Below, piece by piece: positions 24,271-37,876 of a stretch of DNA of 64,000 nucleotides. Within the stretch, counting starts at the first letter, position 1. Each line of letters opens with the position of its first letter. Source of the DNA: Strigops habroptila. Its lineage: Eukaryota > Chordata > Aves > Psittaciformes > Psittacidae. The position numbers and the translations under genes are program-made. The notes under the pieces were generated by a model. The model saw nothing but the letters and a program-made list of their open reading frames with translations, made no database searches and was not told where the DNA came from. The DNA is taken from the NCBI RefSeq assembly GCF_004027225.2, contig NC_044296.2:3764796-3828795 (forward strand), read 5' to 3'.

Positions 24271-24386
24271 TCTTCAACTAGACCAGGTTGCCCACAAGCC
24301 CATCCAGCCTGGCCAGGATGGGAGAGGACCATGTTCAGAGCAAAGGTGCTGAGACACAGAGCTAGAATCAAACAAGCAGCAGGACC
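24271..24386. repeat. Local direct duplication, copy B with CR1 remnant
   Basis: Partner of 23620-23727. The first about 45 bp (24271-24316) is a CR1 tail remnant in minus orientation that lacks the terminal ATTCTATGA portion. A short insertion (GGGAGAGGACCATGTT) separates the CR1 part from AGCAAAGGTGCTGAGACACA. Confidence 0.65.
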
Positions 24387-27300
24387 CTGCTCCTGGGATC
24401 TTGCTCGGACCACCAGCACAGAGCAGGAGGTGGGGGGGTCCCCTTGCCAGGACCCCCGACACAAGCCATGTGAGGGGCAAGAGCCACCCCTCACGCTGAG
24501 CCACAGAGGCCACATCCTGGCCTTTTGTTCCTGAAAGAGAGCGTGCAGGCAGTTGGGTGCCAGCCACCAGAGCTTGTGCTGTGCCTGCTTCCTCCCTTGG
24601 CACGCAGCGGTGCCCGGCGCCTCTGGCCAAGGCTTGCTTGCGTAAACAGCCCCAGTAAGGAAGATAAACGAGGCTGAGTGGCAGGAGGGCAGTACGGGGC
24701 TGCCAGCCAGCCCTGCATGTGAACCAGGGCATGCTGCACTGCTCCAGGGCCACGCTTCTGCTCAGGGACTGCAGCATCCCACGTGGTGCTTTAGGAGATG
24801 CTCCCCCAAATCACCGGCCGCTTGTTTTAAGAGCATGAGCAGGGGGTTTCAGACGGGTTAAATTTCTCATGGAGAAACCCTTCTCCCCATAAAATACTCC
24901 AACTCAGTGACAAAAAATGTTCCCTGAGTTGCAACCATTCCTCAGGCATCTCACAGGGCCAGCCTCTGCGCCACATGCTCATAACCACAGCAAGATTTCC
25001 CATGGCTCTGACCAGAGTGGGTTCAAAGCCTGTTTTCACCAGGCAGAAGGTTCCTCCTACTCACTGGGTCTCGCTGGGTGCTCCTGGTATGGGGCTCCTC
25101 CAGAGAGGCTGACATCTCGGTCCAGGATGGCACCCAGAGGAAACCAACCCCTGCAGTGATGCCGATGCTTCCCATCAATGCAGAGCCGCGACTTGCTGTC
25201 CCAGCCCCAGTGTGTGTGTCTGAGCTGCATCTTCTAAGGGATACAAGAGGTTAATATTAACAAACCCCTGTCTTGAGCCATGCTAATGCCACAGCAGAAC
25301 AGAGTACCCCTGCCAAGAAGCTTATCTGAGGCTCTTTGTGAACAAAGTGAACCCTGGAAGGTGGCGAGGCTCAGTGACAGGGAGCAGGGATGCAAGCCAA
25401 GATCGCTGCCTCTGGCCAGAAGAGAAATTTCCATCTTAGAGAGGAGCCACCCCATCCTGATAACCCCGCTGTTCCCGGCACAGCGAGAGGCCTCAGGGGG
25501 CCAGGACCCTGCTCCCTGGGAGCCGCTGGCACAGCTCGGCTCTGCTGTGGCAGCATCTCATGGCTCCCACTGCGCAGATGAACACTTGAGCTAAAAAGCA
25601 TCCTTACGGGATGCAGCACAAGGCAGGCAGCCCTGCACTGAGCTCCACGGTGGCTCTGCCTTTCTGCTGGCTCCTGCGCCTTGTAAAGTGGAACAGGGAA
25701 GAGCCTCCTCACCCAGTCATTACCCACTGTTAGCGCCTCTCTGCTTCGCATGCCGTAGGTCTGAGCTCCCGCAGGACCCGGCTATCGCACCAGATAGATA
25801 CAATGAGCCTTTCAGCCCTTCAAACCTCTGGACATACACTTGAATGAGCTGTATGTCTAATGAATATGTGGGAAAATCTCAGAGCAGCCAGAATTGTACT
25901 GAGGCTCTGACTCAAACCTTCTGCTTCCCAAATCCTCTCGAGGCCGTGTGGATCAGGAAGGGAAAGCTCCAGCCCAATGCTCTTTCCATCCCAACGCCCA
26001 GCCGGGGTCGATAAAAATCAGCGGTGACCGAGCACAGCCCGTCTCTAACTCTGTGTTTGTTTTGAATCGGGCAAATTGGTGGCTCCAAACTGAGCTGGGC
26101 CCCACCAGTTCCTGGGAATTTAATCCACAGATCACTCCTCTGGAGCTACCGTGCAGCAGCAAAGTGACCCCAGGCTTAAAGCCCTCTCCCTGCAGCTGGG
26201 AGGCAGCTCCGCTTGGCCTGTGGTTGACTGTGCTCTGCAGCTGGGAAACCTGCTGCAGCCCCAAGCGAGCTCAGCAGGTAAAATAGAAGGGAAACCCTCT
26301 GGCCTTCAGGCTAGGAAAGGCAGAGAAAGCAACGCAAGGGGAGGGACCACCAGGCTGGACTAAAGACGTGAGGGTGGCTGCATCCCACTGCTTCAGGTAC
26401 AGGCAACCAAGTGGAGCAGTGCAACAGCCCTTCTGTGAGCTCCAGGTGGGCACCGAGATGCTCCCAATACCTCCTCCTCTCCAGCAGGCTGGAACTCACT
26501 GTCCTACATTTGCTTTACTCTCTAAAACCAGTGTAGGAAACTCGTGAAGTGTTTCTTGCTCCCTGGGGCACGAGAGAAAGAACAGGTCTGTCTGCTCCTG
26601 GAGAGAGACAACAACAGATAGGAGCTGGTGTGTAAAGATCCCAATTAGGCTTGGCAGGCAGCACAAGCTGCAGGAGCTTCCTCTTATCCTCGTGCACCCT
26701 GCCATCGGCAGAGCTCTCCCGCTGATCCTCTGGAGTGACAGCAGGGTTTAATCTCCATGGAGATGGGGCTAATACAAGCCTGTGATCTGCTGCAGGTGGT
26801 GGCTTGGCTACTCACAGTCCATCAGGAGCCAGACTACCTTTTTCCTTCTGTTCTCCATCCCTTTTGGCAGCTGCCCTGGAGCGTGCCTGGATGCTGGGAC
26901 AGGGTTCAGGGACTTCAAGTGCTCGCAGAGCCTCCAGCCTGTGTGGAGGAGAAGGGCAGAAGCAAAGCCCCGGGTGCAGCAGGGGGAAGCCCACAGCAGG
27001 GGTAGGACCTGGCTGCTCATACACCCACAGTGGTCAGTACTTGGCCAGCTCAGAGATGCTGTGTGTGGGGACAATGTGGTCATGCTGGAGCCGAGGGTGC
27101 TCCTGAGCATGCAGCTGGGACACACAGTCCCCACATCTCACTGCAGCTCCAGGAATGGTGTTTGGCTTTCTCAAAGGATTCGCCATTAGTGATAGATTTA
27201 TCTTAGGGTTTATTTTCCTTCCTTTGCAAAAACCTTGTTTGGACAATGCACGGCAACATCCTTGCTTAGTACAGACAGGGATTAAAGCGACCAGATGCTT

Positions 27301-30300
27301 GTTTGCTTGCACTGGACCTAAAACATTCAACAGAGTGAGTTTGTCTTTTCCCAGCTGGAGGTTTCCCTCTGCGTGTTTTGAAGCCGGGCTCATGCTCTCC
27401 ATAGCCCAGCAGGTCCCCAGCACACAGAGCTGAGCTTCCCAGTGTGTGGTCCTCCGAATGCACCTGCACATTGGACCTTAGAGAGAGAGACCTGATGAGG
27501 CTGTGTTGCACATGGCTGTAGCTGACACATCACTCTACAAGCAAAAGGCATCCTCTGGCACGCAATAAACCTTACATGACATAGAGATGCAGCACAACAC
27601 AAAGATTTTGGAGGTGCTGATGGTCACAGAGGTGACAGGGTGCCAAGGTTCAGAGCTGAACCCAGACCGAGTTGCTCTTCCCATCAGCTGTAGATGTTTC
27701 ATTGCCAAAGCTGGATGGGTTTTATGGAATCAGAGTTGAAGGGGCTAATCTTGACATCCTCAAAATCAGTTGCCATTGCAGAAGCCTCCCAAGAACCCAA
27801 ACTTACCGTGCTGGCACCCTTCTGCTCTTGCTTCCTGAAGCCCATAAAGGGGGAGCAAGGGACCTAGCAGGCAGGAAGGTCTTCTGGTTTCCCTCCTTCC
27901 CATTGTTGTGGTGTCAACAGGACAGATGAGGATCACTGAAGGCATTTGCTGAGAAAACAAAAACCATGAATAAGTCATGCAAAGGTGCTGTAATGGCTGG
28001 ACTCTAATTGAGAGTCTCAGAGAAGCCTGTTGGTTCTGGGATTATTCCCTCTCCTCTGCCAAAAGGAGACAATCAAAGGAGCTGAACATTTCAGCGCTGC
28101 TTCCCAAGGTGATGACACATAATCCAGCTTGCTTGCTCATCACAAGCTCGTGCTCCAAGTATTGACAGAGCTGTTGCTCTCTCAGAACCACACTAAAAGA
28201 CAGAGCCTTGCAGAATGCCTGGGCACAAGGACACAGAAACCAACCTCTTTCCTGGGACCTTTAATGCAGGACCTGTACACAAGGTGCAGCCCCACAGAGC
28301 CAGACCTCCAGAACTGCCCAGTTCTTCTTTGGCCAAGAGCTATGAGTACTCTCAGCTGTAGACTCTGCTCACACCCAACAGGGTGGTGTAAACACACCTT
28401 GGCACACCTGGGAATGAAGAAGGAAGGAGGAATATTAATGCCTCAATAGGAAACCCAGCACCCATCAGCAAGCAGAACCCAGCAGAGGGTTTGAACATCC
28501 AGTGGCTGCAGGTCTGGGCTCACCACATCCCCATCCCATCCTGCAGATACCAATGCACTGAAGGAGCCTGATCCAGACCCCTTGCAGCCAAAGATGAACC
28601 ATTGCAGGTGAAGGGGACCCAGTTGCAGCCCTGCAAGGGGCTCTCCCATCCCAGTCACTGGTTTCCAGTGGCTGAGGCTGCTCTCCCGCATGGATGAGTG
28701 GGAAGCTGGGAAGAGGGACAGGCACAGCCTCTGTCCTCCAGGATACACCAAACCACTGCAAATCCCCCAAATCCCCCTGCTCCCAGGAGCAGGGATTTTG
28801 CATTCCCATCCCCACCACAGCTGGCTCCAGGACAGAGCACAGGGATGTGTGGATGTGCATTGCAGCACGGCTGTGCCTAACCCGCCGTGGTCCAGCTTTG
28901 TGTGGCTCAGCCTCCCTGGCAGGTAGCACTGATAGGCTAATGGCTGTGTCTGGATGTATAAACCAAATGACTCTCTGCACTCTCTGTTTTCTTAGAGCCC
29001 CAGCCAGACCCCAAGACTATTTATGTTGGCTTTGAACCCTCTGCCCCTCTCTGCACAGCATGAGCACATAACCACAGGGATTTGCTAATAGAAACCAAAG
29101 CAGAAATCACCAGCAAGGCTTGCAGGCAGGGGGCTTGTCCTAGTGCAGCAGCTCAGAGCTTTGGTGTCACAAATGGGATCTTCCAGGGTTTCCAGATCTG
29201 CCGCTGCCCAGAGCTGCTGCTCAGAGGCATCAGGGTCTCAGTGCTCGGTCACCTCCAGCCCTGTGGCCACTTCCCAGCTCCTGCCCTGCAGCAATGGGAT
29301 TCCAGCCTGGAAACCTCATAGCCTGTGCTCAGTCCTGCCCAGGGACTCTCCCAGACTCTGCTTTCATTTCAAGGCACGACAGTCCCATCTGACCACAAAA
29401 CCACGGTGTGCAAGGTGCTGACCTGCCCTCCCAGTGAAAGATGGGTTCACCTTCTCCTCCGGTCAGGAAAGAGAAGGATCAAGAGGGCAAAGACCTACTG
29501 GTGTGTTTGTCAAAGGCAGGAGCTCTCCTGGACCTTCCACTGGAGTGACTGCAGAGCAACAGCAAACCCCGGGCCCATGGTAGCAGGGTTCCACTGCACA
29601 AGTTCCCCAAAAGTTAGTCCAGTCTGATTTCAAGCAGCTCAAACACTGAGGTTCCCTTTTACTCCCTTTAGGAGACAAAGGCCACGTCTACATGATGGAT
29701 TTTATACTGCTTTTCCTCATTCACTTGGACTTCAACCCAGCTGAGACCATCTGGTGTCAATGGCTATGCAGAGGTTCCTGTTTCAGTTGAAACAAGATCT
29801 GAGGTTTTCTCAGCCTCTACCATACATCGAGGCTGCAGCAGTTTAAACATCAAACCAAGGTCAGGATTAGAGTGTACAGTGGGCCCCGAGTCCAAGCTTT
29901 TATCCATGAGAGCCTCATGTTGGTCATACAAACCATGGGGACAGGGAGCAGACTTTGTGGTGGTTCCTTCCAGTGAGGGTTGGACCATTGTCACGCTGCC
30001 AAAATCAGAGGCTACTTGTACAAGGGACAAACCTCTTCTTAGCAGCGTGTTCCCTCACCAGCCTTCTGTCCTTCTCCCATAGCCAGAAGAGTCTATGAAT
30101 GCAAGATGCCAACATCTCAGTAGGTTTCTGGGGCAGCAGTGCTCAGATAACAGCTCAAGAGCACCCAGGTGACCTGGTGCCAGGCGCCCTGTGCAAATCT
30201 GTGCATCCAGGGCTTAGTTCCCAGCAGGGAGGCAAGGATGTGGCACTCATTCCCCATGTGTGAATGAAATCTGCCTTGAATTTAAATACAATAATCTCAG

Positions 30301-31689
30301 CCCAATCCTACAAACCACAATCGACACGTCGCAGTGAAAGCCAGGGTTTTTGGAATAACACATTGCTAAACGTTTCCCAGTTCATAACACTCCCAAACCA
30401 GTGCAAAACGCACAGGGATCCAGGAAAGAGGAAAGCTGGGTGAGTGGAAGTGCTGCTAGGGATGTTTCTTATTTACAGCCAGGCTAAATCACTGCAGAGA
30501 GAGGCTGGAAGGCTCTGCAGCCTTTTCATCAGCTCCAAGGACAACAGCAGAGATCCTCAGCAGGTGTAAATTGCCAGAGCTTAATTCTGCGGGAGATTCT
30601 CTGATTTACCCCACACTGAGGACTCAGTTTCATTGCTGGGACAGAAACATCTGCCTTAGAGCTGTCTGTCCAGCTAGAACTGCCCATCCTTAACAGCGAC
30701 TGCAGTGCAGTGATGACTGAGGTGTTACTGGAGGACTAACATCATCTCCAGGGAGATCCTTCTTGGTTCCAGTCATTCCTACCTGTTCAAGTTCATGCAG
30801 CTGTCACCTGAGGTCAATGTTCCTTCCATTTATGCACAGCACAAGAGATGATCTTCAGCAGCATGGTGATGGTGATGGACCTCTCCGGCTCTGGCGGCAG
30901 TGGGGAAATCTGGGACTGGAAAACTTTCTCCCACTTCCAGTTGAGATAAATCTTTCCTCAAATCATCTCCCATCCTGAAACCTTGTGACTGGACAGAAAT
31001 AAATGAAGTGTGTTACGTTTAGGCAACAGGCAATGAGAGTGCATGAAGGGAAGCAGAGGGTTGGCAAGACTTCGACAGCTCACGAGACTCTGCAATGGCC
31101 AGACTCAGCCCAGGCCTGGGCAAATGCCTCTGAGCTGGCTGAAGACATGGCTGTATTGGCTTTGGTAAGGTTTGGATTGCAACAGCCATGCAAAAGGTGC
31201 TACTGCTGTGCTGGGGCTACTTACAGGATGGTTTTATCCCATAAACTGAACTGCCAGACCAAGGTCAAAGTCCCTCAGTGTGCTGGAGGTGTCTGCAAAG
31301 CCTTGTGCTGGTCAGTACCTGGTCCAGCAGGTACTGACCCTGCTGATCCCTGCTGAAAAATGACATCCAGGAGCAATGGAGCTCCCTCTTCCTGGTTAAA
31401 CCATCTGAACCTCCATCTTCACCAGGAATGCTGCCTTCTCCCACATGTTCCTCACTATCCAACAGGGATGGAAGCTGCATTCCTTCACTCTGCAACTCTC
31501 ACAAATGAGGTCATTTGATTTCCTGAGCAAGAGAGTGGCCAAAGCCCCCCAGAAGCTCACAAACACCACTTTAATTAAAGTTTTTATTCAAAATATAAGT
31601 CCCAGTTAATATCTGGCATGAAATACTCAAAAGAGAATGTGCAGACCCCAGCCCTGAGCAGCAGCATAGGAGCTGATTTCCTTTTAGTC

Positions 31690-31767
31690 TATACACACAC
31701 ATATGCATATATATATATAAAATCTAAATATATATGGATGTATATACATACATTCATATATACAGAG
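31690..31767. repeat. TA/CA-rich low-complexity tract
   Basis: Mixture of (CA)n, (TA)n and TATATGGATG-like units, about 80 bp. Confidence 0.85.
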
Positions 31768-32699
31768 AGCAAAAGAGCTTTTACCAACCTGCTTGGACTC
31801 CCTAGATGTCCAAAAGCCACAAACCAGTAGCACTCATTGGAAAATCTCACTTCAGTGATTTTCAGAACCATGAAGAGCCCCGTGTTTGTTGGCACCAATA
31901 GAGATGATGGGTGAGGACATCAATCTTCATTGCCATTAGCACTGGAAAGAATGTCCAACTCCATTTAGGATGGAGAGCAGCATCTCACAGGTTACGGGCT
32001 GTTTCCTTGCTCATAAATCTACCATCACAATACAGTACCTTGGATGTTTTGCTTTGCTGGGCTGTGCTTAACAGATATTTTTGTAAGGCCAGACTTGGGT
32101 AATCCAAACAGAGGCACCTCCCATCGACTTCCACTTGCTGCAGAAAGGGCTGAAAGCAGATTTCGACATCCTAAACTGGTGTAAGAAAGGAGTAAATCAA
32201 TCCAGAGTGGCAAACGGGGCGTAAAGGAGAGAAGGATTAGCTCTTTAGAGAGGGAAGGACACACAGAGCAAGAGCCATCAGTCACTAGCAGGGTGCTGAG
32301 CCCCCTTTTATTCAGTGAAATGACTTTGGATGGGCAACAGAGCGAGGGATGCTGGAGCCAGGTCCCAGGAAGAGCTGGTGGGGACATGGCAGCACCAGTG
32401 CCACGTTGCACTCCTGGGTTTGTGCTCCACAAAGGCTCTCCCAAAGCAGAACGGGGCCGTTCCACGTGCTGCAGTGCTGGGGCAGCTTTGCTGGAGCACC
32501 CCATGCCCCTCAGCTCATTCAACATATGAAATCTCTGCCTAAAAATGAACTCACAATAACAACGGTCAGGCCTGTTTCTAACCTTGGGCGGCTTTTGCTT
32601 TCTGCTTTTGCCATTCTCCTCTTAATGACTCCCAGAGCTGGGATGCCAAGAGAAGGATTGATATTCAGCCTTGCACGGTCAGGGATATTGGGCTGATTT

Positions 32700-32960
32700 C
32701 TTTATTGGAGCCAGGAGGAAAGATTTCTATTATTCCAAGACCAGGGAAAGCATGTTCAGGCTGATAAATATCTGTCAGCAAAAGCCATTAGCTGATTAAG
32801 TGAACTACAAGGGGAAAATAAAAGACAAAAAGGCCCTGTCATTCCCAGGAGCTCAATGGCCTTTTCCTTCATGCAGGATTTCTAATAGATTTCATAGAGT
32901 GTTTTCTGCAGGTCTGCACATGTGTTGGTCTATTAAAGGGATGGATCATCAGAATTAGTC
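32700..32960. promoter_or_regulatory. Candidate non-coding regulatory element
   Basis: A/T-rich, repeat-free block with GATAAATATC, CCATTAGCTGATTAAGTG and CTAATAGATTTCATAG. Its composition differs from the G+C-rich flanks. Evidence is limited to motif content. Confidence 0.25.
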
Positions 32961-35900
32961 TAAACTAAACCTCATTCTCAGAGAGCACAATGAACTAGCT
33001 GCCCAGCATCACCTTCTCCTTTTGGGTCTTCCAAGCATCAAGTCTGGGCTCAGCTTTGCTGCAAACCCTGCATCAAAACCTCAGAAACCTCACCCCAGAA
33101 GCCCTAAGAACTAAAATGGAAAAGATGCTCATTATTTCCTCCTTAACTTGGTTGGTCTTCAGCACAACTCAGTAGTTTCTGGTAGATCAGGTGGTGGTTT
33201 CTCACTTGGAAGTGATTGGGGTCAGCAAAACTGCCCTGGGAAACACGAGTCTCCACTGGCCCCCCTCTCTGTTTAGCTGGCAGCAGTGAGAACCATGATT
33301 TACTGCACAGCCAAGGTTTAGATCTGATCCTGTCTCTAATCTTTCACTCGAGGAGACTTCAGGATGTTGCGGGTGAGAAGCAGGCTCAGCCTTAATCTCA
33401 ACACTTGCATGAGAGCAACGGGTCATGGCAGGGCTGATCCTGCATTGCTGTGCATCAGAGCTTGTGCAGGATTATGCCTGGACCTGGACTCTCTACAGGC
33501 ACACAATGGAAGGAGAAGGATGGATGCAAAGCTCAACTCAGCACCTCCTGCTTTCCCTCCCTTCTTCCCAGCTGTGGCTGGAGCCCCAGCACAGCCCCAT
33601 CGTGCCAGTTCAGTGAGAAAAGCCAGGCATGCCATAAACCAGGAAACTAATTGTCCCCAGATGTCTCATTAAGGCCACAGGAAAATCCTTCCAGGGTCAG
33701 GAAAGCACTTGTGGAAAGCATGAGGAGGTCACGCTGCCAAATCTTCCCTGGGGCTACCAACAAGCCTACAGCTTCGTGACACCCAAGCACACAACCATGA
33801 AGCCACGGACCAGCCTCCTGTCAAGGAAAGCAGCAGCTCTGCCTGCAGAGGAGGATCACAGACCTTAGCGTGGCTCAGGCTGTCTCTTGCAGTGCAGAAA
33901 GCAGGGTGGATATTACAGCAGGAGAGGAACAAGACCACCCTCCAACAGCTTACCAAGCCTGCTAAAGCTGCTCTCAGCAAAGCCAGGCTTCTCAATATCC
34001 CCTGTCCCCATGACACGAGGCAGGTTTCACTCCCACCCCATTAGTCCTGTTGTGCTCCCTGCAGCAGCCGTTATCCTGTGGGATAATGGCCTTGTGTCCT
34101 GCCCGGGCAGCAGGAAGCCTTGGGGTGACCGAGGTAACGTTGCTTATGGAGGCTACTCCATCTGCAACTCGTCCTGTGCCAGAACAGCAGCAAAGAGATA
34201 AGGAGTCTCAAAGGTCTCATGGAAAACTCTGACAAGCAGTCTATTTTGAGCTGGCCTGGCTTGCTTTTCCTGCCGGCTGCTCCTCGTGCACAGGCATGGG
34301 ATGAGCTGGACCTTGTGTCTCTGGAGGGCAGGAGAGGGGAGCAAGCTGTCCCCTTCGACAGGAGGCAAGCAGAGGCAGCAGCAGTGGGCTCTGACATGCG
34401 TGGGAATGTTTCCACCCAGGAGAAGCATCCCAAGCTGGTGAGCAGCTTCCCAAAAGGAAGGACTTCAAGTGATGCAGTGTCCTGGTCTCCATCTGCAGAG
34501 TTATTTCAGCTCAGATGCTTTTGCCTGGGGAAGGGGAGGAGGACGGAGTTCCAGGCAGGAAAAGTGCAGGAGTCAGGGAATTCAAACCCTGGGTGTACCC
34601 CTCTGAGAGGAGCAAACAGGCCTGAGCTCACTCTGCACTCACTCTGCCTCTCATCCAGAGGCCACCCAGAGCAAAAGCAGAGCTGTTCTCACCCACCCAG
34701 ACCTGTTTGGGTTCCACCACAGTGCCGTGACCAAGAAGGGCTTTGCTGCAGAGAGCCACCCCATCAGCTTCCCACCTTAGCTCCTGCCTCGCTGTTTCCA
34801 GGCTCAGCATTCCCTGCCCTTTGGCTGGCCTCACTCCCGCTCTGCAGCTTGGCACGTGCTGCATCCCTGGTTCCTTACAGTTCCAGCCCTGCTCCAGTAT
34901 GGCTCTGCTGGGCTCACTGGGCTCACTGCAGGACCCCTGTGCCCCACCTCTTCACAAGCCCTGACTCAAGGACATGGGTCCCTGGCACCAGGCTCCACGA
35001 GTTGCTCTAACTCAGCCTCAGACCAAGGCACTGCATATCCTTGTCCCACTTGCCTTCTGCTCACCACACACTTGCTGTCTGATTGCTTCAGTCCCCACTG
35101 GCACATAAACATCGGCTTCACTTTGCTTGTTTGGACACAAAACATGGCTTGAAGACTCAGTTCACTTAAAAACACTCCTAAAAAGCCACAGAACTAACCC
35201 AGTGCAGGAGCTGCCGGAGGGGAGCAGAGCTGGGATGCAGCCAGCACTCCTTCCTCACCACACCCCTGCATGGATGAGAACCGGGGCGCTTGTGGTTTGG
35301 AGCAGAGCAGCCTATTTGGGGAAGAGCTGAAGGGAAACCATGACATAGGCTGATATGGAGAAGTGGCTACAAAGCAAGATGATGACATTTACTTGGTGCC
35401 GGGGAGATAAGCCCAGTGCCAGCACGTGCCAGCCAGCACCAGCTCGGCAGCTCCTAAAGCAGGCAGGGAAGCTCTGAGGATAGGTTCATGCCCACACTGG
35501 ATATGTCTCAGCACGCACATGACAGAGAACTTGCTCAAGAACTTGCTCCCAGCTTGGGATGCTCATGAGAGAGGCAAAGAGGTCTGCTGCTGAATCCACA
35601 GAAAGCAATGAAGGCTGAGAAAGAGGAGGACTTTGTGACTGGAGCACTGCAGTGTCTGGGAACGGAGCTCCTGGGATATGGGAACTACGCAGCAGACAGC
35701 TGGGGACAGGGACTGTGATTCATCCTGGATCCTTTGGAAGCAGAGAAAGGAAACAGGGAGCCAAGGCGGTTAAGTAGGGATATAAGAAGGAGCATAAGCA
35801 ATGGGCCCAAGGCTTTACAAACTATAAACACTGTGATGGAGGAGCTCTGTATTCAAAATAAGCAAAGGCAAATTAAAGGAGGGAATGAGGGAAAGGGAGA

Positions 35901-36243
35901 GACAGCAGGGAAGAGAAGGAGACTGAGCAGAGATGTGTGAGCAACGCCAGGTAAATAGAAAGCACTGCCCAGGGTCTGGAGAAGTGACTGAAGGGCAGCA
36001 GAGCTGGTGTCAGAAACAGGGACCCCAGGAGAGTCCTGGGGTGCTTTTCAGAGCTTCCAAGCAGAAGTGCAAGAGCTGGTTTAGAGGAAGACAGGGACAG
36101 GGCTATGCCAGTTTGTGTGTCAGGGGCCCTGCTAGAACCAGGCTGCTGAAGCAAAAGTCCCCAAAGCCACAGTATGTGTGGATGGGTAGCTCTATGCTGG
36201 ACAGGGAGACCTGCTCCTTGCCTCCAGAAAGACAAGGCTGCTA

Positions 36244-36260
36244 CCCCCCCCCCCCCCCCC
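36244..36260. repeat. Poly(C) tract, 17 C
   Basis: Uninterrupted run of 17 cytosines (G-run on the minus strand). Likely polymorphic or prone to sequencing error. Confidence 0.95.
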
Positions 36261-37566
36261 ATAAGCACACACTCCCCTTCAGCCTATGAGGAGAATTAAG
36301 AAGGGTGAATGAGGAGGCACCAGCTTGCCCAGCATTCAACATAAAGGTCGCTCTCAGGGTATTGCTCCAGACGCAGAGAAACCTGCTCCCACAAGACCTG
36401 TTTTCCACTCCCTTGGAAGCCTCAGGTGTGTAAGATGCCTTGGAGACGTTTCCAACCTTTCCATCTTTATTCCTGTACCACACAGCAGTATCCCACTTGC
36501 CTCTCTCTCCTCCAGGTCCATCCAGAGCCCTCTGTAGACAGTGAGTGATGTTCCACATATCACAGTTCAGCTCTGGGGGCAGAAGAGCACAAAGAACCCA
36601 AGTGGCTTCTTTAGCTGCAGGAGGCATCAGCGACTCTGCAGTACTGGGAAGGTTCCACCCAGGCAAGATGCTAAGGAGAGCCAGCAACCTGCTGAGTCAG
36701 GAACACACGGGATGGATTCAGAGGAAGCAAAGTGCCAGATGCCTTCACACGTGCTCCCCTTTCACCCAGACCATCAGGCTCCAGGACTCCTGTGACACAT
36801 CCCTCTGTGGTCCCTGAGCTCCAGCCTCCTTCCCCCAGGGCCTGGGTCCAACCAATGAGCCCTGCAAGCTCTCCACAAGTCTTCATGCTGGACCTGCATT
36901 GATCTGCCCCAGCTCTTCAGTGTCTATCTCCATTTATCAGGCCTTCACATTCTTTTAATCCCATCTCAGCCCTCCCCAAAGGAAAGAGATAAGAGGCAGG
37001 CTGGAAAGGCTGATAAAAGGGAACTGAACAAATCCATTAATGCAGTTTCTGTGCCAGGAATTACAAAGCCCAGCTCTTGTTAATACCCTTGTTGCCAGCC
37101 CGAGTCCCAGGCCAGCAGAGCCAAAGAAGCAAGTCAGACTCACTACTAACCTGTCCTGAGGATAAAGCAACCCCTGGAGGACCAGGACTCTGATTCTTAT
37201 GCCATATGTGGCACTGATTTGTTGTCTGGGCACAGAGGTAGCTCAAAGTAGGGTGCTGAGACCTGAAGAGCTACAGCATCAATTCCACGGAAGCCTAAAG
37301 CAGTGCAAGTGCTGCTGCCCCAGCGCTGCCCTCTCGGCTGGACACCCGCCCTGGCCCATGCACTCCTCACACCCTGTGCTGAGCCATTTCAATGTGCTCA
37401 ACCAGCAAAACAATTCCCTTTGGCTTCAGTGCCAGCAGCAAAGCTTTATTCCAAAGAGGGAATATGCTGCAGAAACGTATGGACCTCAGTGACAACACAG
37501 TCCAGGAATTAGCAGCCTTCATAGCAGGCTTCATAGCAGGCTTCCAGTCTGAAGGGCACTACGAGG

Positions 37567-37876
37567 ATGCTGGAGAGGGACTCTTCAGCAGGGCCTGTAG
37601 TGATAGGACAAGGGGTGATGGGTTTAAACTGAAACAGGGGAAGTTCAGGTTAGATATAAGGAAGAAGTTCTTCCCTGTGAGGGTGGTGGGACACTGGCAC
37701 AGGGTGCCCAGAGAAGCTGTGGCTGCCCCATCCCTGGCAGTGTTCAAGGCCAGGTTGGACACAGGGGCTTGGAGCAACCTGCTGTAGCGGAAGGTGTCCC
37801 TGCCCGTGGCAGGGGGTTGGAACTGGATGAGCTTTAAGGTCCCTTCCAACCCAAACCAGGCTGGGATTCTATGAAT
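37567..37876 (+). mobile_element. CR1 LINE 3' fragment, about 310 bp
   Basis: Begins ATGCTGGAGAGGGACTCTTC, includes AGGAAGAAGTTCTTCCCTGT and ends ACCAGGCTGGGATTCTATGA. A 13-bp direct repeat (TTCATAGCAGGCT twice, about 37518-37542) lies just upstream. Confidence 0.94.

Larger units (their letters stand above)
24387..37566. other. Intergenic, about 13 kb without gene
   Basis: No exon with recognisable family motif on either strand. The longest ATG-initiated frame outside the CpG island (34219-35010, 263 codons) has no domain, poor start context and compositionally random residues. A/T-rich blocks at about 27,150-27,260 and 32,700-32,960 are repeat-free and could be regulatory. Confidence 0.5.
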
